From an uncultured Maritalea sp. (GTDB lineage Bacteria > Pseudomonadota > Alphaproteobacteria > Rhizobiales > Devosiaceae), in assembly GCA_913055925.1 (NCBI GenBank), contig CAJXLH010000085.1:1-9540 (forward strand): a stretch of DNA of 9,540 bases. The letters are read 5' to 3'. The stretch's first letter is position 1; the number at the start of each line of letters is the position of its first letter. The notes under the pieces are model-generated. The model was not told where the DNA came from, did not search any database, and saw only the letters and a program-made list of their open reading frames with translations. A program made the position numbers and the translations under genes. Below, in pieces: positions 5,482-9,540 of this stretch.

Positions 5482-6702
5482 ATGTTGAAATTGGTCGTTG
5501 GTTTGCTCAAGAACACTCCCAAGCTTGCGTTTGGCGGTGCTATGGCGCTTGGCCTTGCAGCTTGTACACCTGATTTCAATTTTGGCCCCACAACGTCGAA
5601 TTTCGGCACGCAAAAGCCAACGGTTACAGGAAACTTGGCCCCCGCCACCGGCGAGATTCTCGGCGACGGTCCCGTGCGCGTTGTGTTGCTTGCGCCACTT
5701 TCTGGCGAGGGTGGCTTGGGCAATGTTGGCATTTCCTTGCGCAATGGTGCAAAGCTCGCGATTGATAAAATCCAAGGCAGCCCTCAGTTTTCTTCCAACA
5801 TTCATTTGGTGGTTAAAGACACTGGTGGTAGCGCGGTGAAGGCGCGCGCGGCAGCCACACAGGCAGTTAGTGAAGGCGCAAGCCTGATCCTTGGGCCCCT
5901 TCGCTCTGACAGTGTACGTGCCGCAGGCAGTGTTGCACGTACCGCTGGCATCCCATTGATCGGTTTTTCCAACAATACCGGCGCATCGGCTCCTGGCATT
6001 TATCTCTTGAATGTTCTACCTGAAACCGAAGTCTTGCGCTCGGTGAAATATGCGCAAAACTTTGGACGCAAAAGCTTCGCTGCGATTGTGCCGCGCACAG
6101 ACTTTGGACAAATCCAAGAGGGTGCGTTCCGGGTCGCAACCGCGAATTCCGGCGCGGCCGTTCATTCGATTTACCAATTCTCAAACGAGTTGGAAGCCCG
6201 TAGCGCGGTCGAACAGCTGGTGCCATTTTTGTTGTCCGGATCCGTCGACGCGATCTTTTTGCCGGACCGCGCCACCGCGCCATCCATTGCGGTTTTGTTT
6301 GAAGCGGCACAAATTGAAAAAACCGATGTCACAATTATTGGCTCTGCGGATTGGGACGGGGATGTGAAAATCTCGCAAACACCATTCCTAACAGGTGCCT
6401 TTTTCCCAGCAGTTGATAGCGCTGGATATGAACGCCTAAAGCCTGAATATGAAGCCACATATTCAGCAACGCCGCACCCTATGGCGACTTTTGCCTATAC
6501 AGCTGTTTTGTTGGCCAATTCTTCATCGCTTGCCAATGCGACACCGCGTTATGACCGCAATCAATTGACACGGCCAAGCGGTTTTGCTGGACAAGACGGC
6601 GTGTTCCGCTTCCTTGATAATGGCACCAACCAACATGCATTGGTGATGAAACAGGTGGTGATTGACGGCTCACGCGTCGTCGACAGTGCAAAGATGCCTT
6701 AA
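5482..6702 (+). CDS. LpoA-like lipoprotein, penicillin-binding protein activator family
   Basis: This protein of 406 residues has a lipoprotein signal: a short basic start, a hydrophobic stretch and the lipobox LAAC with Cys28 as the lipidation site. Residue +2 is Thr, so no Asp inner-membrane retention signal is present. After a low-complexity linker (about residues 29-62) comes a periplasmic-binding-protein type I fold, beginning GPVRVVLLAPLSGEGGLGNVG (63-83) and continuing through LGPLRSDSVRAAG and GIPLIGFSNN. This is the C-terminal domain type of LpoA, which in E. coli activates PBP1A, but the N-terminal TPR-like half of E. coli LpoA is missing. The ATG at 5482 follows GGGGA by 7 nt; an in-frame ATG at 5446 would spoil the signal peptide. 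Its placement beside rsmI and yraN matches the lpoA locus. Partner and function are inferred only from family. Confidence 0.85.
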   Translation: MLKLVVGLLKNTPKLAFGGAMALGLAACTPDFNFGPTTSNFGTQKPTVTGNLAPATGEILGDGPVRVVLLAPLSGEGGLGNVGISLRNGAKLAIDKIQGSPQFSSNIHLVVKDTGGSAVKARAAATQAVSEGASLILGPLRSDSVRAAGSVARTAGIPLIGFSNNTGASAPGIYLLNVLPETEVLRSVKYAQNFGRKSFAAIVPRTDFGQIQEGAFRVATANSGAAVHSIYQFSNELEARSAVEQLVPFLLSGSVDAIFLPDRATAPSIAVLFEAAQIEKTDVTIIGSADWDGDVKISQTPFLTGAFFPAVDSAGYERLKPEYEATYSATPHPMATFAYTAVLLANSSSLANATPRYDRNQLTRPSGFAGQDGVFRFLDNGTNQHALVMKQVVIDGSRVVDSAKMP

Positions 6703-6728
6703 GGGCAATCCATTTGAACGAGATGAAG

Positions 6729-6760
6729 AGCCCGGAAGCAAATGCCTCCGGGCTTTTTTT
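6729..6760 (+). terminator. Intrinsic terminator of the LpoA-like gene
   Basis: AGCCCGGA at 6729-6736 pairs exactly with TCCGGGCT at 6747-6754. Past one mismatch, GC pairs with GC around an AAAT loop. The stem runs straight into T residues to 6760. It begins 26 nt after the stop codon of the lipoprotein gene. On the minus strand no T-run follows the stem, so it should act mainly on rightward transcripts. It ends 2 nt before the stop codon of the convergent SRPBCC gene. Confidence 0.93.
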
Positions 6761-6762
6761 CA

Positions 6763-7227
6763 TTATAGCGATTGCGCATATTCTTCGAGCTGATCGACGA
6801 CCGTTCCCCAGCCATCATAAAAGCCCATCTCCTCATGGGTCTTTTTGGCATCTGTATTTCGATGGCGCGCAATGGCTGTGTATTTTGTGCCGCCTTCTTC
6901 ATGATCTTCAAACAAAACAATAGCGGTCATAAATGGGTCAGGCGCTGGCTTCCATCCTTCTGAATAAGCATCTGTGAAAACGAGCTTTTCTTGATCCACC
7001 ACATCCAGATAGACACCCTTATTGTCCATCTGCTGGCCATTGACGTCCATAACCGTGTTGAACTTCCCGCCAACGCGCAGATCAATTTCACACGCGACGA
7101 TTTTGTGCGGACGCGGCACAAAGAAATGCTTTATATGCTCTGGAGTGGTCCAGCATTCCCAAAGCACAGCGCGCGGTGCTTGCACGTGGCGGGTGAAGCT
7201 TAGATCGGTTTGAGGGTCGAGTTTCAC
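6763..7227 (-). CDS. SRPBCC / AHSA1-family protein
   Basis: This 154-residue protein covers a single START-like (SRPBCC) domain of the AHSA1 subfamily. Family marks are the opening FTRHVQAPRAVLWECWTTPE (residues 11-30), the DLRVGGKFNTVMDVNG strand (49-64), EKLVFTDAYSEGW (80-92) and the closing MGFYDGWGTVVDQLEEYA helix (134-151). Such proteins have a deep hydrophobic pocket, and their ligands are mostly unknown. The start is a GTG at 7227 whose GTGA overlaps the TGA of the ArsR gene by 4 nt. AAGGAA at 7234-7239 inside the ArsR gene gives a good ribosome site. Coupled ArsR-SRPBCC pairs are widespread in alphaproteobacteria, which suggests the two act together and that this gene is controlled by the regulator. 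Confidence 0.88.
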   Translation of the reverse strand: MKLDPQTDLSFTRHVQAPRAVLWECWTTPEHIKHFFVPRPHKIVACEIDLRVGGKFNTVMDVNGQQMDNKGVYLDVVDQEKLVFTDAYSEGWKPAPDPFMTAIVLFEDHEEGGTKYTAIARHRNTDAKKTHEEMGFYDGWGTVVDQLEEYAQSL

Positions 7228-7565
7228 GTCTTTTTCCTTTTCGCAACATCAAGGGCATAGGCGTCGAACTGATCGAGACGCTCTTCCCAAATTTGATTTT
7301 GAACATCGAGCCAGTGTTGAGCGGGCCGCATGCCATCGGGGGTTAGGCGGCAGTTTCGCACCCGTCCCTTTTTTGTGGTTTCGATAAGCCCTGCATTTTC
7401 GAGCTTGGCGACATGGGTCATAAATGACGGCAGCGCCATTTTGTGGTGTGAAGCGAGCTCCGTAACACTAGCGGGACCTCGCGATAATCGCGCAACAATG
7501 TCACGCCGAGTTTCATCACTTAGCGCGGCAAATAAGAGGTTTAGATTTGCATCATACTTAGCCAT
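7224..7565 (-). CDS. ArsR-family helix-turn-helix repressor
   Basis: This 113-residue protein has a winged-helix ArsR domain. FAALSDETRRDIVARLSRGPASVTELA (residues 12-38) forms the first helices, ALPSFMTHVAKLENAGLIE (44-62) is the recognition helix region, and KKGRVRNCRLTPDG is the wing. The ELCVC-type metal motif is absent and the only cysteine is Cys72 in the wing, so a metal-sensing role is unlikely. This is the subgroup usually paired with SRPBCC proteins. A basic tail (AKRKKT) ends the protein. The ATG at 7565 is preceded by AGGT, which is close for a ribosome site. The inverted repeat covering its promoter suggests autorepression. Confidence 0.9.
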   Translation of the reverse strand: MAKYDANLNLLFAALSDETRRDIVARLSRGPASVTELASHHKMALPSFMTHVAKLENAGLIETTKKGRVRNCRLTPDGMRPAQHWLDVQNQIWEERLDQFDAYALDVAKRKKT

Positions 7566-7569
7566 ACAC

Positions 7570-7609
7570 CTAACTATTCCGAAAACGACGCTGGTGTCAA
7601 TATAGTTAG
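7570..7609 (-). promoter_or_regulatory. ArsR-SRPBCC promoter with inverted-repeat operator
   Basis: On the minus strand a perfect -35 TTGACA (7595-7600) is followed after 16 nt by the -10-like AATAGT (7573-7578). An exact 8-bp inverted repeat brackets them. CTAACTAT at 7570-7577 covers the -10 and ATAGTTAG at 7602-7609 lies just upstream of the -35, with 24 nt between arms, about three helical turns centre to centre. This is the layout expected for repression of its own promoter by the ArsR protein. Transcription would start at or within a few bases of the ATG at 7565, so the message may be leaderless or nearly so. Confidence 0.6.
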
Positions 7610-7626
7610 TCGATTGCCTAAGTAAT

Positions 7627-7649
7627 GACCTCTCAAATGTTGAAAGGTC
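7627..7649. repeat. Imperfect hairpin downstream of hemW
   Basis: GACCT-C-TCAA at 7627-7636 pairs with TTGA-A-AGGTC at 7640-7649 around an ATG loop, with one C/A mismatch. It lies 28 nt after the hemW stop codon and upstream of the ArsR promoter. Neither side has a real T-run, so it is a weak candidate for a factor-assisted terminator or 3'-end stabiliser of the rph-rdgB-hemW message. Confidence 0.35.
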
Positions 7650-7677
7650 TTAAACTGATTGAGGAGTTATTTGATAA

Positions 7678-8832
7678 TTACGCTGCTAGGTCGGCGACAA
7701 CAGCATCGAGCACCGTGAAGCCCTGATCGGTGACGCGCAAGTTTCCATTTGCGAGCATCTCGACGAAGCCAATTTCTTTGAGGTGATCAATTTGTTCTTG
7801 GCGCAGCGGTATACCCGATAGCTTCTCAAATCGTTCCGGCGATATACCCGTTTTAAGGCGCAAGCCCATCAGCAAATATTCGTCACCCTGTTCGCCCTTG
7901 GAAAGAGCTTCGAACTCCACAAAACCATCACCCTTTTGCGAAACATATTCCGCCCATTTAAAGGGCATGCGTTCGGTTGATGTCGCGTGGCGTTGACCTT
8001 CTATAAGCAAGCGACCGTGAGCGCCAGGCCCGATGCCAGCATATTCACCATAGTGCCAATAGATCAGATTGTGCTGGCTTTCTTGCCCCGGTTCCGCATG
8101 ATTTGAGATCTCGTATGCCGGTAAGCCACGCGCCTCGCAAATCTCTTGCGTTAACTCATAAAATTGCGCTGAGAGTTCGGCATCTGGCATCTTAAGTTTG
8201 CCGGCGTGAAACAGATCGTAATATCGCGTGCCAGCTTCAATGGTGAGTTGATATAGCGAAATATGCTCACGCGCCAAATCCAGCGCTTCGTTCAACTCGT
8301 CGCGCCACTCATCCAGTGTTTGCTCCGGTCGCGCATAGATTAAATCATAGCTCACGCGCGGAAAAATCTCTTGCGCCAGCTTTACTGCCGCGATGGCGTC
8401 CTCGACCGAATGCAAACGGCCAAGCTTTTCAAGAGGTCCCTGCCGAAGCGATTGAACGCCCAGTGATACACGATTTACCCCTGCCATTTGAATGGCTTGA
8501 AACTTCTCGCGCTCAACGCTTGTGGGGTTGGCTTCCAACGTGATTTCGACATCATTTGCCAATTGCCACTTGGTCGCGATGGCGTTGATGATTTTTTCAA
8601 CCGATTGCGGCTGCATAAGCGATGGCGTACCGCCGCCAAAAAAGATCGATTTGACCGTGCGATCTGGCACCAAAATCGCTGTTTGACTGATTTCTGTAAT
8701 GTAGTTTTCGACAAAAGCGTCTTCATCGAACGGTCCGCGATGGACGTGCGAATTGAAGTCACAATAAGGGCACTTGGCCGCGCAAAACGGCCAATGCACA
8801 TAAACGCCGAAAAGCTCTGGGTCAGTCGTCAG
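7678..8832 (-). CDS. hemW: HemW-type radical SAM protein (heme chaperone-like)
   Basis: HemW binds S-adenosylmethionine, a [4Fe-4S] cluster and heme, and is thought to deliver heme in the cytoplasm; it was long misnamed coproporphyrinogen oxidase. Counting from the CTG at 8832 the protein has 384 residues. The cluster ligands are Cys17, Cys21 and Cys24 in HWPFCAAKCPYCDFNSHV. FFGGGTPSLM is the SAM-binding glycine motif. VSLGVQSL, then NLIYWHYGEYAGIGPGAHGR, is the HemW-specific block, and a HemN_C-type domain fills the last 90 residues or so. The start is problematic. The only standard in-frame codon is GTG at 8799, which removes the conserved Tyr-Val before HWPFC and lacks a ribosome site. CTG at 8832 has AGGA 8 nt upstream and restores the normal N-terminus. 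The last rdgB codons overlap this extension. Confidence 0.9.
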   Translation of the reverse strand: MTTDPELFGVYVHWPFCAAKCPYCDFNSHVHRGPFDEDAFVENYITEISQTAILVPDRTVKSIFFGGGTPSLMQPQSVEKIINAIATKWQLANDVEITLEANPTSVEREKFQAIQMAGVNRVSLGVQSLRQGPLEKLGRLHSVEDAIAAVKLAQEIFPRVSYDLIYARPEQTLDEWRDELNEALDLAREHISLYQLTIEAGTRYYDLFHAGKLKMPDAELSAQFYELTQEICEARGLPAYEISNHAEPGQESQHNLIYWHYGEYAGIGPGAHGRLLIEGQRHATSTERMPFKWAEYVSQKGDGFVEFEALSKGEQGDEYLLMGLRLKTGISPERFEKLSGIPLRQEQIDHLKEIGFVEMLANGNLRVTDQGFTVLDAVVADLAA

Positions 8833-9460
8833 GGCAACATTCCTTTACGAAAGTGGAAAACGCACGCGAACGGTGTGAAAGCCCAATTTCGGACTTAGAC
8901 CAATGATGCTTTTCTTTTTCTTCCATCTCGCCAAAGGTGCGCATATGCCCTTGAGGCTGAAACATCGGATCGTAACCAAAGCCTTTGGTGCCGCGTGGTG
9001 GCCAAACCAATGTGCCCGCAACGCGCCCTTCAAAAAACGCCGTTTCGCCTTCGGGTGTCGATAGGCACAAAACAGCGATGAACTCCGCCCCACGCCGTCC
9101 TGGCGCCATGGCGCCTTTTCCCATCAATTCGGTGTGCACTTTGACCATCGCGTCGTCGAAGTTTTTGGATGGTCCTGCCCATCGGGCGGAATAAATTCCC
9201 GGCGCACCATCAAGTGCGTTCACGCTGAGACCGGAATCATCAGACAGCGCCCAAAGATTACTTGCTTTACTGGCCGCAACTGATTTCAACTCAGCGTTTT
9301 CATGATAGGTGGTTCCCGTTTCTTCTGGCTCAGGCAAACCAAGTTCACCCGCAGAAACCAGCTCTAAGCCAAAGGGCTCCAATAGCGTGCGAAACTCGCG
9401 CAACTTGCCGTCATTATGGGTGGCGACCACCAATTTTTGACCACGTTGAAGCTTGAGCAT
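8822..9460 (-). CDS. rdgB: XTP/dITP diphosphatase (non-canonical purine NTP pyrophosphatase)
   Basis: The enzyme hydrolyses dITP, XTP and related deaminated purine triphosphates to monophosphate and pyrophosphate, keeping them out of nucleic acids. The protein has 212 residues, slightly longer than E. coli RdgB (197) and usual for this class. Motifs in order are VVATHNDGKLREF (residues 11-23) for phosphate binding, ALSDDSGLSVNALDGAPGIYSARWAG (71-96) with catalytic acid residues Asp74/Asp75, GFGYDPMF for base recognition and the closing LSHRSRAF. The C-terminal tail ends CCPDD, and those codons may also hold the ribosome site and start of hemW. The ATG at 9460 follows the rph TAA with no gap. 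A perfect GGAGG (minus strand, 9466-9470) placed in the last rph codons gives strong coupling. Confidence 0.95.
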   Translation of the reverse strand: MLKLQRGQKLVVATHNDGKLREFRTLLEPFGLELVSAGELGLPEPEETGTTYHENAELKSVAASKASNLWALSDDSGLSVNALDGAPGIYSARWAGPSKNFDDAMVKVHTELMGKGAMAPGRRGAEFIAVLCLSTPEGETAFFEGRVAGTLVWPPRGTKGFGYDPMFQPQGHMRTFGEMEEKEKHHWSKSEIGLSHRSRAFSTFVKECCPDD

Positions 9461-9540
9461 TTAGGCCTCCGCAAGTGCTTTTTGTTGCAACTCGACAAGC
9501 TCGGAAACGCCTTTTTGCGCCAAGGCGATCAATTGAGCCA
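9461..9540 (-). CDS. rph: Ribonuclease PH, C-terminal end (truncated by window edge)
   Basis: Only the last 26 codons are present. They read in frame from the right edge to the TAA at 9461-9463 and end QLIALAQKGVSELVELQQK-ALAEA. This matches the C-terminal helix of RNase PH, which in E. coli also ends in a Leu-Ala-rich, Gln-Lys-rich helix. RNase PH trims tRNA 3' ends by phosphorolysis. The assignment leans on the well-known rph-rdgB gene order as well as this short segment. The final GAG-GCC codons form part of the rdgB ribosome site. Confidence 0.8.
   Translation of the reverse strand, partial: AQLIALAQKGVSELVELQQKALAEA

Noticed and set aside
5401..5805. 134-codon minus-strand open frame over the start of the LpoA-like gene
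   Set aside because: It is antisense to the signal peptide and linker, with no recognisable domain, and it crosses the divergent promoter region.
1..9540. Mobile elements, CRISPR arrays, phage or defence genes
   Set aside because: All long frames are explained by housekeeping or common accessory families; no transposase, integrase, repeat-spacer pattern or terminal repeats were seen.

Overview
The window reads as chromosomal core sequence of an alphaproteobacterium, probably a member of the Rhizobiales/Hyphomicrobiales with roughly balanced GC. I base this on the gene neighbourhood rph-rdgB-hemW followed by an LpoA-like lipoprotein, rsmI, yraN and gshB, on protein motifs typical of that class, and on small ArsR/SRPBCC and HxlR modules common there. 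The genus cannot be fixed from the sequence. Twelve complete protein genes and one truncated gene fill almost all of the window. No gene-free stretch exceeds 300 bases. I see no tRNA, rRNA, IS element, CRISPR array, prophage or origin.

Left part (1-2140, minus strand): an HxlR-type regulator, a MarC-family membrane protein and an AEC-family transporter lie head to tail, with gaps of 30 and 82 nt. The regulator is divergent from a plus-strand tautomerase-family gene (2228-2644), which is followed by gloA (glyoxalase I, 2706-3125). The 87-nt divergent region holds two identical 13-bp palindromes and is the clearest regulatory structure in the window. The set suggests an electrophile/aldehyde-responsive module, which is inference.

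Middle part (3126-6702): gshB, yraN and rsmI form a tight minus-strand group (transcription rsmI -> yraN -> gshB). It is divergent from a plus-strand penicillin-binding-protein-activator-like lipoprotein that ends in a strong intrinsic terminator. gloA and gshB converge with no base between their stop codons, so a glutathione-using and a glutathione-making gene meet end to end.

Right part (6763-9540, minus strand): an ArsR-type repressor is translationally coupled (4-nt overlap) to an AHSA1/SRPBCC protein, with a clear inverted-repeat operator over its promoter. Upstream of this pair is the conserved rph -> rdgB -> hemW cluster for RNA 3'-end trimming, nucleotide-pool cleaning and a heme-related radical-SAM protein. 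hemW lacks a normal start codon at the place where homologues begin and may use CTG.

Most of the window is ordinary housekeeping sequence. The points worth a second look are the two operator regions, the hemW start and the gloA/gshB junction. I found no convincing sign of a wholly new system.
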